From NCBI GenBank assembly GCA_003151335.1, contig PLXE01000046.1, positions 1 to 53,466 on the forward strand: a stretch of DNA of 53,466 nucleotides, read 5' to 3'. This document shows positions 17,097 to 25,663 of the stretch, piece by piece; position 1 is the stretch's first letter, and each line of letters starts with the position of its first letter. Both the position numbers and the translations under genes were made by a program. This DNA is from Acidobacteriaceae bacterium (GTDB lineage: Bacteria > Acidobacteriota > Terriglobia > Terriglobales > Acidobacteriaceae). The notes below the pieces were generated by a model, which searched no databases, was not told the origin of the DNA, and saw only the letters and a list, made by a program, of their open reading frames with translations.

Positions 17097-17126
17097 TCGG
17101 GTTCAAGGCGACTGATCCGCAAGAGC

Positions 17127-20100
17127 TCAGTGCCCAAACACGAGCACTGCCGCGTCCGTGCTCGGCAGCATGATGACGAATTTGGTGGGTGAGATCACGT
17201 AAACAACAGAGGGAGCCTGGTCGCCCGGCGACTCTCCCGTGCCCCTGCCATTGGAAGCGATCGAGTAGTTAGCGATTATGCCAAGCTTTTGTTGAAGCCC
17301 GCCGGAATTGCTGGAGTCCAAACTCACCGTAAGCGTGCCTAGACCATCCGCCGATCCCACCAATACGCCGTTACTTGCATTTACATAATCCAGCGGGGGG
17401 AGTGAGCCTGCAGCATAGGTCCCATTGATAGACGCATTGGAGAACGGCCCGCCGGTTTGCGGTTCGATTGTGCCGAAGATGGAATTGGAGCCAGTACCCA
17501 CAAAGAATCCGTGGTTCTGGCTGATCAGGAAGCCCGCCGGATTTCCCGTGCCGAGGCTTAGGGCGCCATTGGCAGCTACCGTGTACGTCCCCTGGAATGG
17601 CGTTTTCTGGGTGATGACACCGGCGAGGTCTTCGTCCGCGGCGATACCATTAGCGTTGCCGTTGCCGTTGAAGTTGATGATCATGGCGCCGGATTGGTCG
17701 GCACCTTCCGCGGCGTGGATGTCCTGATAATAGAGAACACTTAAGCCGTTCAGCGAGCCGTTGTTGAACGGGCCGGTTTGCTTTAGCACCGAGCCCGCCG
17801 CCGCATCAACGCCAGTTCCCTGAACCGAATCAATTGACTCCATGACTAACTCGCTGGCGGAAACCACATATGCTGCGCTATGAGTGTTGAAAGAGCCGTC
17901 AACTGTGGTGGTGACCGCAGCACGGCCGGTTTGCGGATCAACCGCCGACACCGTTCCAGTGTAGCTGCAGGTGCTGTAGCTCCCACCGTGATTTATATCG
18001 CACGTCCCATTCGTGATGTTCCCGGAGGTCAGCGTGAATTGTCCGACATTAACCGCGCGCGCTCCATGGGGGCTGACTCCCGCCATCCCATACACCCAGC
18101 CGCCATTCAGCGCGCTCAGCGAGAATGCGCTGGGATTCGCTTTGCGCAAGACGCCGGAGCCGCGGCTGCCCTGGCCGGTGGTGTCGTCGTAGCGGATGAT
18201 TCGTCCGTTGGCAGACGCGTCCAGCACAAACGCAAACGTGACCGGTCCGAACGACTGCCCCTGAATCGTGAGCGTGTTCAAACCGTTGGCCGCAATAAAA
18301 TACGTTCCGCTGACGGTTGTGTTGAACGGCTGGCCCGTCACTGAATTGCCATCCACGACGCCGCTGGTAATGTTGCCATGGCCATCGGAGATGAAGCTGC
18401 CCGCCAGCGTCCACGCGCCGCTGGAGTTGAAGCCGTTCAAGAAGAACGCATAGTTGCCCGTAAGGGCGCCTGGATTGCCGCCGCCTCCCGGATTGATAAC
18501 GATGCTGAGTGGCGCGCTGGCCGTGGCTGGCGGGGTTGCCGAGTCGGCAACCTGCACGGTGAAGTCCGATGTACCGGCTGTAGTCGGCGTGCCTGTGATC
18601 GCGCCCGTGCTCGCGTTCAAAAACAAACCAAACGGCAAGGCGCCGCTGGTGAGGCTCCAGGTATAGGGATAAACTCCGCCAGCCGCTGTCAGGGTCGCGC
18701 TGTAGGCGGTGCCCGCCGTACCCGACGGCAACGAGGTCGTGGTGATGCTCAACGCCACCGCCGGTGCAATGGTGATGCTCAGTGGCGCAGTCGCGGTCGA
18801 CAACTGGAAATCCGTGACCTGCACCGTGAAGTTGGAAATGCCCGCCCCGCTGGGCGTCCCCGTGATCGCGCCGCTGCTGGCATTCAAATGCAAGCCCACC
18901 GGCAAGCTGCCTGCAATGACGCTCCAGGTGTAGGGAGTGACTCCGCCGGTGGCCGCCAGCATCGCGTTGTAGGCGGTGTTCTGTGTGCCCGAGGGCAGCG
19001 ACGTGGTCACCACCGTCAATTGCGTCAGGGTCGGGTTCACCGTGATGCTGAGCGGCGCCCACGCGGTGGCAGGCGGCGATTGCGCGTCCGCAACCTGCAC
19101 GGTGAACGGATATGTTCCCGTCACCGTAGGCGTGCCCGAGATCAGCCCGCTCGCCGGGTCCAGATTCAATCCGGGCGGCAAGCTACCGACCGTTACGTTC
19201 CAGGTGTACGGCGGAACGCCGCCGCTGGCGCCCAAGGTCGCGCTGTATTGGAAATTTAAGGTGCCCGAAGGCAACGAAGTGGTGGTGATGTTCAAAGGAC
19301 TAATCGGTGCAAAGTAGCTGAAGATGTCGGCCACCAGGTCGGTGGGCGTGGTGGCAAAAGCATCGATGGAGCCGTTCAGCGTGGGCACAATCGCCATGTT
19401 GGAAGTGATGGCCCCATCCAAGGCGTTGAGCGTGGCCACCACCGGCTTGCTCTCGGCGTCGGGCCACAACGTCAGATAGCCCAGAGGCTGGCCGTGGTAG
19501 GGCACAACTGTCGCGTTCAACACATAGGCCTGCGCGCTGGGCACCTGGCACACGCTGGTCAGCACATCGACCGCGATCGTGCCACTGAAGGCGCCGCTTC
19601 CGTGGCGCGTGTCCAGCACCCGGCAGGGAGCCAGGGTGTACAGCGATAAGGGTTGTGGTCCGTCGGCGGGTTGCGGTCCCGATAAGGGTTGCGCGAAGTA
19701 GCCGTCCACATCAATCACCAGGTCGGTGGCGCTGCTGGGATACACGCTGATGGCGCCTTGCAGTCCCGAAGGCACCAGAGCGGCGTTGGCCGTGACCGTG
19801 CCCGTCAGTGCGTTCAAGGTGGAAACCAGCGGCTTGTTTTGTCCGGTGGGCCATACCGTCATGTAACCCAGCGGGCCATGAGGGATGGCGGCGAAATTCA
19901 GCGAGTAGGCCAGCGCCGTGTCGGGTATGTTGCAGGTACTGGAGAGCACGGGGAAGATGCGCTCCTGGCCTCCCGCCAAGTAAGGCCCGCCTAACGGTCC
20001 GATAGTCCAGCGCGTGTCCGCCACCCGGCAAGGCGTGAGCGGGAAGAAGGCCAGGGTCGCACTGGTCGCCGGCACAAAATAGCCGTCGATGTCCAGAATG

Positions 20101-20534
20101 ACATCGGTGGTTTGGGTGGCGTAAACACTAATGGCCTCGTTAGTGCCGGCGGGAATGATGGCGGCGTTCGCCTTGATCCGGCCATCCACCGAATTTAAGG
20201 TAGCTATTACCGGCCGCGGTTGTCCCGCCGGCCACACCGTCAGATAACCCAGGCCGCCGTGTGGCACCACGGCCACATTCAGCGAATACGCTGCCGCCGT
20301 AGAGGGAATGCTGCAGGCGCTCTCGGGGATGGCGAAGTCGCGCGAGGTCTGGCCTTGCAGGGCCGGCCCGCCGAACGGACCGGGGGGCAGGCGCGTGTCC
20401 GCCACCCGGCAGGGAGTAACGGGAACGAACTGCAGCGGCACCTGCGCGAACCCCAGCGGAGAAACCGTTAATGCGGCGAATAATAAGGCGAACAGAACAA
20501 CAACCGATAAGGCGACGTGGCGCATGGAGTGCAT
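17127..20534 (-). CDS. Large secreted repeat protein (three TPCRVxDTR domains, three He_PIG domains)
   Basis: 1135 residues, with AGGAGAAACTCC directly before the ATG. A Sec signal peptide (1-30, ending GFA) leads into three copies of a domain of about 115-120 residues at 35-153, 163-281 and 297-409. Each opens with TPCRVADTR or APCRVLDTR and closes with a D-x-DGYF-like motif (FSYF in the third). Three putative Ig (He_PIG) domains follow from about 414 to 690, each beginning TTSLPSGT and containing PYTW. The last 440 residues are glycine/asparagine-rich beta repeats (SGTYFIAANGLNTLTI, QGTYTVAANGALSLG). There is no sorting signal, so it is probably released or loosely bound outside the cell. 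Function unknown; adhesion or carbohydrate binding is a guess. Confidence 0.85.
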   Translation of the reverse strand: MHSMRHVALSVVVLFALLFAALTVSPLGFAQVPLQFVPVTPCRVADTRLPPGPFGGPALQGQTSRDFAIPESACSIPSTAAAYSLNVAVVPHGGLGYLTVWPAGQPRPVIATLNSVDGRIKANAAIIPAGTNEAISVYATQTTDVILDIDGYFVPATSATLAFFPLTPCRVADTRWTIGPLGGPYLAGGQERIFPVLSSTCNIPDTALAYSLNFAAIPHGPLGYMTVWPTGQNKPLVSTLNALTGTVTANAALVPSGLQGAISVYPSSATDLVIDVDGYFAQPLSGPQPADGPQPLSLYTLAPCRVLDTRHGSGAFSGTIAVDVLTSVCQVPSAQAYVLNATVVPYHGQPLGYLTLWPDAESKPVVATLNALDGAITSNMAIVPTLNGSIDAFATTPTDLVADIFSYFAPISPLNITTTSLPSGTLNFQYSATLGASGGVPPYTWNVTVGSLPPGLNLDPASGLISGTPTVTGTYPFTVQVADAQSPPATAWAPLSITVNPTLTQLTVVTTSLPSGTQNTAYNAMLAATGGVTPYTWSVIAGSLPVGLHLNASSGAITGTPSGAGISNFTVQVTDFQLSTATAPLSITIAPAVALSITTTSLPSGTAGTAYSATLTAAGGVYPYTWSLTSGALPFGLFLNASTGAITGTPTTAGTSDFTVQVADSATPPATASAPLSIVINPGGGGNPGALTGNYAFFLNGFNSSGAWTLAGSFISDGHGNITSGVVDGNSVTGQPFNTTVSGTYFIAANGLNTLTIQGQSFGPVTFAFVLDASANGRIIRYDDTTGQGSRGSGVLRKANPSAFSLSALNGGWVYGMAGVSPHGARAVNVGQFTLTSGNITNGTCDINHGGSYSTCSYTGTVSAVDPQTGRAAVTTTVDGSFNTHSAAYVVSASELVMESIDSVQGTGVDAAAGSVLKQTGPFNNGSLNGLSVLYYQDIHAAEGADQSGAMIINFNGNGNANGIAADEDLAGVITQKTPFQGTYTVAANGALSLGTGNPAGFLISQNHGFFVGTGSNSIFGTIEPQTGGPFSNASINGTYAAGSLPPLDYVNASNGVLVGSADGLGTLTVSLDSSNSGGLQQKLGIIANYSIASNGRGTGESPGDQAPSVVYVISPTKFVIMLPSTDAAVLVFGH

Positions 20535-20937
20535 GGAGTTTCTCCTAAAACTGGCGAATGAACTTTCCTACAACGGGGGAATCGACTTCCGATCTTGGCG
20601 TCTGCCGGCAGCACGTGGACAGCATCATCGGGTCCGTCGCCGACGTTGCGGTGCTGGTTCGAAGGACGCTGAACAGGTCGTAAATGTGTTTGTCGCGATG
20701 CGACCCCGATTCGGTTTGTGGCAGATGCGCTCTTGTGTAGGGCGGGTTTCTCTCGGGGCCTCATAGAAGACAAGAGCCGCTAGAACTTACCGACCCAATG
20801 GGTTAAACGTCGTGGGAGGGTGCCTACCAGAATCATTGTGTCGGTTCGCCAGCCGGGTTGCCAGCAATTTCATTACGGCGCTGGTTTTTCCATTCCCAAA
20901 ATGGGAATGCATCCTTGCCGCCAGGATCATGTTCTAG
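20535..20937. other. Intergenic stretch upstream of the secreted repeat protein
   Basis: About 400 bases that must hold the promoter and a long leader for the minus-strand gene ending its upstream side at 20534. Short frames are motif-free. A small palindrome ATTCCCAAAATGGGAAT lies at about 20891-20907, not far from the MerR stop. I looked for a c-di-GMP or other riboswitch and found none I could defend. Confidence 0.4.
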
Positions 20938-21345
20938 CTACCGCCGCTTCTTGTTGAGGATGCCCAGAATTTCCTGCAAACCCTGCCGGACTTTCTTCAG
21001 GGGGTCCGCGGAGCGCGGCTTGGGAAAGGGCAAGCCATTCTGCCCATGCGAAGGTTTGAGCTCGGCCTTGAGATGCGCGCGGGCCCCAGCGATGGTGAAG
21101 CCCTCATCGTAGAGCAGCTTCTTGATGCGCAGCACATTTTCCACGTCACGCTGGCGATACATTCGCTGTCCAGTGCTGCTCTTGACCGGCTTGAGTTGCG
21201 GGAACTCAGTCTCCCAGAAGCGCAACACGTAAGCCGGCAGACGGCAAAGGCCGGCCACTTCACCGATGCGGAAGTAGAGCTTGTCGGGGATGACGGGATC
21301 GGAGGCACCGCGGGCCTTGCTGCGTTTTTTCTTCTCAGCAGTCAT
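20938..21345 (-). CDS. MerR-family transcriptional regulator
   Basis: 135 residues. The winged-helix DNA-binding domain runs from about 23 to 92: [25 protein letters not shown], then [30 protein letters not shown]. This is the acidobacterial/proteobacterial single-domain MerR type that lacks a cysteine-containing metal pocket. The short basic C-terminus ([17 protein letters not shown]) would be the dimerising helix. It is divergent from the TMTC-like gene at 21531, and three tandem 19-base copies lie between them, a candidate operator. No effector can be deduced. Confidence 0.9.
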   Translation of the reverse strand: MTAEKKKRSKARGASDPVIPDKLYFRIGEVAGLCRLPAYVLRFWETEFPQLKPVKSSTGQRMYRQRDVENVLRIKKLLYDEGFTIAGARAHLKAELKPSHGQNGLPFPKPRSADPLKKVRQGLQEILGILNKKRR

Positions 21346-21423
21346 CGTGTCGGATCGTGGCGTCCCTCTGTCGTCCCAACAAGCCCGCTGCGTGGGGACG
21401 CTCGTTGGAGACTGTGGCTACGG

Positions 21424-21480
21424 GACTCGGAGTCTTATTCTAGACTTGGTGTCCTATTCTAGACTCGGTGTCCCATTCTA
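21424..21480. repeat. Three tandem 19-bp direct repeats in a divergent promoter region
   Basis: The copies are GACTCGGAGTCTTATTCTA, GACTTGGTGTCCTATTCTA and GACTCGGTGTCCCATTCTA, head to tail without spacers. Nineteen bases is nearly two helical turns, so bound proteins would sit on nearly the same face. They lie between merR (start 21345) and the gene starting at 21531. Confidence 0.85.
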
Positions 21481-21530
21481 GAAGATAACGGTCCCCTACC
21501 CAATATAATCGTCGCAGTCAGGAGGAAAGA

Positions 21531-23426
21531 TTGGGTTCGGCGGCTTCGCGATCCAGGAACCAGAAGAAAAATCAGAAGCGGATGGATGTCCGCCCTGGCC
21601 CTGGCCGGCTTGCCCCGCCCGGGCGGTTGATACTTCTTCTCAGCTTTCTCCTCGTGGCGGCGACCCTGGCGCTGTACTCTCCGGTGAACCACCACCCCTT
21701 CCTCAATTACGACGACGACGAGTATGTAACTGACAACGCTCACGTGAAGGCGGGTTTGAGCGGGGATACGGTCGCCTGGGCTTTTACCAGTTACGATGCG
21801 GCTAATTGGCATCCCCTGACCTGGCTTTCTCACGCCCTCGATTACCAGCTTTTTCAGCTCGACCCAGCCGGTCACCACGACGCCAATCTTCTGTTGCATG
21901 GGTTGAACGTCGCGCTGCTGTTCTGGGTGCTGTGGCAGGCGACAGGCTACGCCGGCCGCAGTCTGATGGTGGCCGCGCTGTTTGCCCTGCACCCCATCAA
22001 TGTTGAATCGGTGGTTTGGGTCGCGGAGCGCAAGAACCTGCTGAGCCTGTTGTTTTTTCTGCTCGCATTGGGCGCCTATCGCTGGTACGCCAGCCAGCCG
22101 CGCGTGGGACGCTATGCGGCAGTCACGCTGTTCTACGTCTTGGGACTGATGTCCAAGCCGCAGGTAATTACCCTGCCGTTCCTGTTGTTGTTGTGGGATT
22201 ACTGGCCTTTGCGGCGAATGGCGATCCGCGAAGAGAAGGCTACAGACGCGCATGGGCCGGACGCGATCTTGCCGCAGCGAAGCTTTGCCTGGCTGGTCAA
22301 GGAGAAGATCCCTCTTTTTGTGCTGTCCGCAAGCAGCGTCGTGATCACCATGAGAGCGCAACGGTTGGGCGGCGGGATCAATCCAGATAGCGCGCTCTTG
22401 ACTCGCCTGGCAAACGCCATCGTCTCCTATGCACGATACCTGGGAGAGGCATTTTGCCCAACCCGTCTCGCGCCTATCTATCCGTATCCTGTGGGTCCGT
22501 TCAAGGCGTGGGAAGTAGCGGTGGCAGCGCTTCTCCTGGCAGCTATCACGGCTTTGGCCATCGCAGGCCGGCGTCATCGTTATCTCCTGGTGGGATGGTT
22601 TTGGTTTCTCGGAACGCTGGTGCCGATGATCGGCCTGGTGCAAGTGGGCCGGCAGGCAATGGCCGATCGCTACGCCTATCTGCCGTTCGTGGGCCTATTC
22701 ATCGTTATCTGCTGGGGAGTGAGCGACTGGGCCATGCAGCGGCATGTTCCTATCGCATGGCAAGCCGGTGTCAGCGTTGGCATCTTGCTGGCTTTGGCTG
22801 CGCTCACCCATCGTCAAATCGATTTCTGGAACGACAATGTACGGCTTTGGACACGTACGCTGCAGGTCACGAATGGCAACTACCTGGCCGAAGACAATCT
22901 CGGCAGGGCGCTGCAAGCGGAAGGCAAACCACAGGACGCGATGCCGCATTTCGAGCGGGCGGCGGAAATCGAGCCGGCTTACGTCTTCGCCTACATTCAT
23001 ATGGGGATTTACCAGCATCAGCAAGGCGATTTGCAAGGCGCCCTGCGGCAATACCAAAAAGTGATAAGTCTCACCGCGAATGACATCGCCCATTATGGCG
23101 AGATCCGGTACGAAATCTTGGTCAATATGGCGTCCGCCTATGCCGGCGTGAGCGATTTCGTGCGCGCACATGAGTGCCTGGAGTCGGCTGTCAGCTTAAA
23201 CCCTGACAACGCTGAGGTGTGGACCAACCTGGGCATCATGGCACAGAAGACAGGAGAAGTTGAGAGAGCCATTCAAGCGTATTCCAAGGCCGTCAAACTT
23301 CAGCCCACAGAGCGCGGTTACCGGCTGCTCGCACAGGCTTTGCAACAAGCGGGCAGACAAGAAGAAGCCCAGGTGGCCGTGCAGAAAGGCATGGCACTGG
23401 CCGGTGAGACAGGTCAGGTCCCTTAG
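21531..23426 (+). CDS. TMTC-like membrane glycosyltransferase (GT-C type) with TPR repeats
   Basis: 631 residues from a TTG start with CAGGAGGAAAGA directly ahead, which fixes the start. After a basic N-terminus come about ten transmembrane helices between residues 30 and 430. The first periplasmic loop carries FLNYDDDEYVTDN, the acidic motif expected of GT-C mannosyltransferases. HPLTWLSHALDYQLF and HPINVESVVWVAERKNLLS are the landmarks of the TMTC/DUF1736 family. The last 170 residues form TPR repeats (NLGRALQAEGKPQDAMPHFE, NLGIMAQKTGEVERAIQAY). Eukaryotic TMTCs O-mannosylate secreted proteins; a role in periplasmic protein or lipid glycosylation is inferred. Divergent from merR across a tandem-repeat region. 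Confidence 0.85.
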   Translation: MGSAASRSRNQKKNQKRMDVRPGPGRLAPPGRLILLLSFLLVAATLALYSPVNHHPFLNYDDDEYVTDNAHVKAGLSGDTVAWAFTSYDAANWHPLTWLSHALDYQLFQLDPAGHHDANLLLHGLNVALLFWVLWQATGYAGRSLMVAALFALHPINVESVVWVAERKNLLSLLFFLLALGAYRWYASQPRVGRYAAVTLFYVLGLMSKPQVITLPFLLLLWDYWPLRRMAIREEKATDAHGPDAILPQRSFAWLVKEKIPLFVLSASSVVITMRAQRLGGGINPDSALLTRLANAIVSYARYLGEAFCPTRLAPIYPYPVGPFKAWEVAVAALLLAAITALAIAGRRHRYLLVGWFWFLGTLVPMIGLVQVGRQAMADRYAYLPFVGLFIVICWGVSDWAMQRHVPIAWQAGVSVGILLALAALTHRQIDFWNDNVRLWTRTLQVTNGNYLAEDNLGRALQAEGKPQDAMPHFERAAEIEPAYVFAYIHMGIYQHQQGDLQGALRQYQKVISLTANDIAHYGEIRYEILVNMASAYAGVSDFVRAHECLESAVSLNPDNAEVWTNLGIMAQKTGEVERAIQAYSKAVKLQPTERGYRLLAQALQQAGRQEEAQVAVQKGMALAGETGQVP

Positions 23427-23832
23427 AAGTCGTGGCCGTGCGCTTACGATGCACGCAAGTTTGTGTCGGGCCGAAGTTCAGCTGCTCCATGACATTGGAT
23501 GAACGCTGGGTATCAGCTACTCTGAACATATGTCGCAAGCGGTAGAGCAGGCGCTGGACCTGATTCGCGAGAACCAGCCGGAATCATTTATCATGAAGCC
23601 ACGGAAGGCACGGAGTTTTTGGTTTCGATCAAGTTTTCTCCGTGATCTCCGTGCCTCCGTGGTTAATTTCCATTCCTATCGCGAGCGAGCCTCCACTGGC
23701 TTGTTTTCCCGAATTGGGAAATCCCCAACATCCCCCGCAGAATTCCCGTAACGGTGCGCCCCGTCACTGCGTTTATCCGTGTGGCCCGGATGTAATAGGC
23801 CATGGGGCCCAAAGGCTCCCACGGAGAACGAC
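23427..23832. other. Intergenic stretch with one CTCCGTG palindrome
   Basis: About 400 bases between the TMTC-like gene and the OsmC gene. Apart from the snap-back palindrome at 23599-23662, no gene or RNA is recognisable; the short frames lack motifs. Confidence 0.4.
23599..23662. repeat. Snap-back palindrome, CTCCGTG family (copy 1)
   Basis: Left arm 23599-23615 (CCACGGAAGGCACGGAG), right arm 23638-23662 made of three CTCCGTGN units. The right arm is identical over 25 bases to that of the copy at 31204-31228. The left arm appears to have lost one unit. A T-rich loop lies between. Confidence 0.85.
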
Positions 23833-24276
23833 ATGATCTCGGCAAGCGTAACTTTGACTCAACCCCTCAGTACTCATAGGCAATTCGTTGCTACCAGCGG
23901 TACCGGCCACCATTTCCTCCTTGACGACGCTGCCGGTAACACCGGAGCGAAGCCCATCGAACTTGTCGCCGTCGCGCTGGCGGGCTGCACGGCGTTCGAT
24001 GTCATCACCATCCTGCGCAAGAAGCGCCAGCAGGTCACCGGCTACGAAGTCAAGGTGGAAGCTGACCAGACGCCGAACCCGCCGCAGGTCTTCACCCAGG
24101 TTCGCACCCACCACATCGTCAGCGGGATCGATATTTCGGCGCAGGCACTGGAAGACGCGATCAAGCTCTCCGAAGAGAAGTACTGCTCGGTCGGCGCCAT
24201 GGTCAAGTTGAGCGCCGAACTGCACACCACGTTCGAGATTGTGCCGGCGCTGGAAGCTGCATTGGTCGGGGCGTAG
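23833..24276 (+). CDS. OsmC-family peroxiredoxin-like protein
   Basis: The start is ATG 23833 (ACGGAG upstream), not the longer frame start at 23779; this gives 147 residues. The OsmC fold is shown by KPIELVAVALAGCTAFDVITILRKK with the first conserved cysteine at 52, and EKYCSVGAM with the second at 118. These two cysteines reduce organic hydroperoxides in OsmC/Ohr proteins; the YhfA-like spacing here is typical of the general OsmC subgroup. It is a cytoplasmic protein in oxidative or osmotic stress defence. Two strong hairpins (24305-24436) follow, and then a DUF2892 gene; that association recalls sulfur-metabolism clusters. Confidence 0.9.
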   Translation: MISASVTLTQPLSTHRQFVATSGTGHHFLLDDAAGNTGAKPIELVAVALAGCTAFDVITILRKKRQQVTGYEVKVEADQTPNPPQVFTQVRTHHIVSGIDISAQALEDAIKLSEEKYCSVGAMVKLSAELHTTFEIVPALEAALVGA

Positions 24277-24304
24277 GAATGTTGGGAGTTCCACGCACGC
24301 CGAT

Positions 24305-24436
24305 GCCGGCCATCGTGAGTGATGGCCGGCGAAGTGGCTTCCACGCTGTTGTCGCGCATGGCCGTCCCGGTGCTGTATTCCATGGTTGAAAAACGCAAAC
24401 TGCCGGCGCCACCAACTCTAGAGTCCGCGCCGGCCC
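24305..24436. repeat. Two strong hairpins between OsmC and DUF2892 genes
   Basis: GCCGGCCATC (24305-24314) pairs perfectly with GATGGCCGGC (24321-24330) around GTGAGT. A second stem, CCGGCGC near 24403-24409, pairs with GCGCCGG near 24429-24435. No T-runs follow, so these are structural or weak terminator elements. A ribosome binding site for the next gene follows immediately. Confidence 0.65.
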
Positions 24437-24452
24437 CTTCGGAGGTACGCGT

Positions 24453-24653
24453 ATGAACATCGAACGCTCAGTGCGCCTGATCGCGGGTGCTTTTGTCCTG
24501 ATCTCACTCGCCCTCGGCCATTGGGTCTCGCCCTACTGGTATCTGTTCACCGCCTTTGTCGGGCTGAATCTCTTTCAGTCGGCCTTCACCAATTGGTGCC
24601 CCATGATAACGTTCCTGCGCAAGTGTGGCGTTAAGCCGGCGGGTGGAGTGTAA
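24453..24653 (+). CDS. DUF2892 (YgaP-like) small inner-membrane protein
   Basis: 66 residues from ATG 24453, with CGGAGG ahead. It starts MNIERSVRLIAG and has two transmembrane helices (about 7-22 and 28-42) and the family end FTNWCPMITFLRKCGVK. DUF2892 proteins are often fused to or adjacent to rhodanese sulfurtransferases, as in E. coli YgaP. No rhodanese is visible here, but OsmC and a tiny membrane protein flank the gene. The biochemical role is unknown; a link to sulfur or redox handling is inferred from context only. Confidence 0.85.
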   Translation: MNIERSVRLIAGAFVLISLALGHWVSPYWYLFTAFVGLNLFQSAFTNWCPMITFLRKCGVKPAGGV

Positions 24654-24660
24654 TAGAAGC

Positions 24661-24750
24661 ATGCCTGGCTGGGTCCCAATAATCTTGATTCTGGTTGCCT
24701 ACGTAGTGCTGACGCAATGGCTTCTGCCCAAGCTCGGCATTCCCACGTGA
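24661..24750 (+). CDS. Tiny single-helix membrane protein (29 aa)
   Basis: Seven bases after the DUF2892 stop, ATG 24661 opens a 29-codon frame ending in TGA. The product, with WVPIILILVAYVVLTQWLLP, is one transmembrane helix followed by KLGIPT. A GGAG lies 13 bases upstream. From memory, similar tiny proteins ending in PKLGVPT and a cysteine motif occur beside rhodanese/DUF2892 genes. The frame stays open for 33 codons after the TGA, ending at a TAA at 24850-24852, so readthrough or selenocysteine cannot be excluded, though nothing proves it. Confidence 0.5.
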   Translation: MPGWVPIILILVAYVVLTQWLLPKLGIPT

Positions 24751-24906
24751 CGGAGCCAACGTAGCGCCGGGTCCCGGTGCGAAGCCAAGCCTGACGCCAA
24801 CTCGTCCATGGGTCAGGCGCCTCCCGCGAAAGAAGAGCGCGGAACATAACGCTTTCCCTGCGATTTGTGTTCGGCTGGCTCCGGCGTTTATACTGCGCTC
24901 CCCAGC

Positions 24907-25647
24907 ATGAAGGTCATTGTCATCATTCCCGCAGCCGGATTAGGCACGCGCATGTCCAGCGCTGCCGGAGCTCCCAAGAGTAAGAGCAAGCAGTTCTTTG
25001 AGCTGGATGGAACTCCGATTCTCTTCCATACGCTGCGCAAGTTCGCGCAGTGCCCGGCGGTCAGCGAGATCGTGGTGGCACTGCGCAAGAACGAAACCGC
25101 GAGCTTTCAAAAGCAGATCGAAAAAGAGAAACTGAAGAAACCGGTCCGCGTAGTTGAGGGCGGAGAGCACCGGCAGAACTCCGTGGGCAATGCGCTGGCG
25201 GCGATCGCCGCGGCCGACGACGACATCGTCCTGGTGCATGATGCGGTGCGGCCCTTCGTTGACCAGGACACCATCGTCGGCGTGATTGAAGCGGTGAAGA
25301 AGTATGAGGCTGCGATCGCTGGAGTCCCCGCGGTTGACACCGTGAAGCAGGTGGAGCGGACGGCCGATGGCGCCGTGGTGATTGCGACCGTCCCGCGCGA
25401 GCGCATGGTGCTGGCGCAGACCCCGCAGGGGTTTCGCTTCGGCCTGCTCAAGAAGGCGTTCGACGAAGCCGCTGCCGACGGATTCATGGGCACCGATGAA
25501 GCTTCGCTGATCGAGCGCAGCGGAGGGACGGTGCATGTGGTGATGGGGTCGCCGCGAAACATGAAGATCACCTCGCCCGCCGATCTGGAGTTGGCGGAAT
25601 TCTTTCTCGCGCAGGAGAACCGCCGCAAGGCCAGCCTGGGCGGGTGA
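24907..25647 (+). CDS. ispD: 2-C-methyl-D-erythritol 4-phosphate cytidylyltransferase
   Basis: The start is ATG 24907 (MKVIVIIPAAGLGTRM), since the longer frame from 24865 adds no family sequence; 246 residues. The CTP-binding loop PAAGLGTRM, the VRVVEGGEHRQNSV segment, the HDAVRPFVD motif and the TPQGFRF and TDEASLIE motifs are all present. It catalyses the third step of the MEP pathway to isoprenoids, making CDP-methylerythritol. ispF follows after 16 bases, so the two are probably one transcript, a common arrangement in bacteria. Confidence 0.95.
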   Translation: MKVIVIIPAAGLGTRMSSAAGAPKSKSKQFFELDGTPILFHTLRKFAQCPAVSEIVVALRKNETASFQKQIEKEKLKKPVRVVEGGEHRQNSVGNALAAIAAADDDIVLVHDAVRPFVDQDTIVGVIEAVKKYEAAIAGVPAVDTVKQVERTADGAVVIATVPRERMVLAQTPQGFRFGLLKKAFDEAAADGFMGTDEASLIERSGGTVHVVMGSPRNMKITSPADLELAEFFLAQENRRKASLGG

Positions 25648-25663
25648 GTCGTAGGGCCGACAC

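Noticed and set aside
20535-20800. Possible riboswitch ahead of the secreted repeat protein
   Set aside because: No conserved core of c-di-GMP, cobalamin or other classes could be matched.
21424-21480. CRISPR-like repeat
   Set aside because: Units are directly adjacent without spacers and no cas gene is present.
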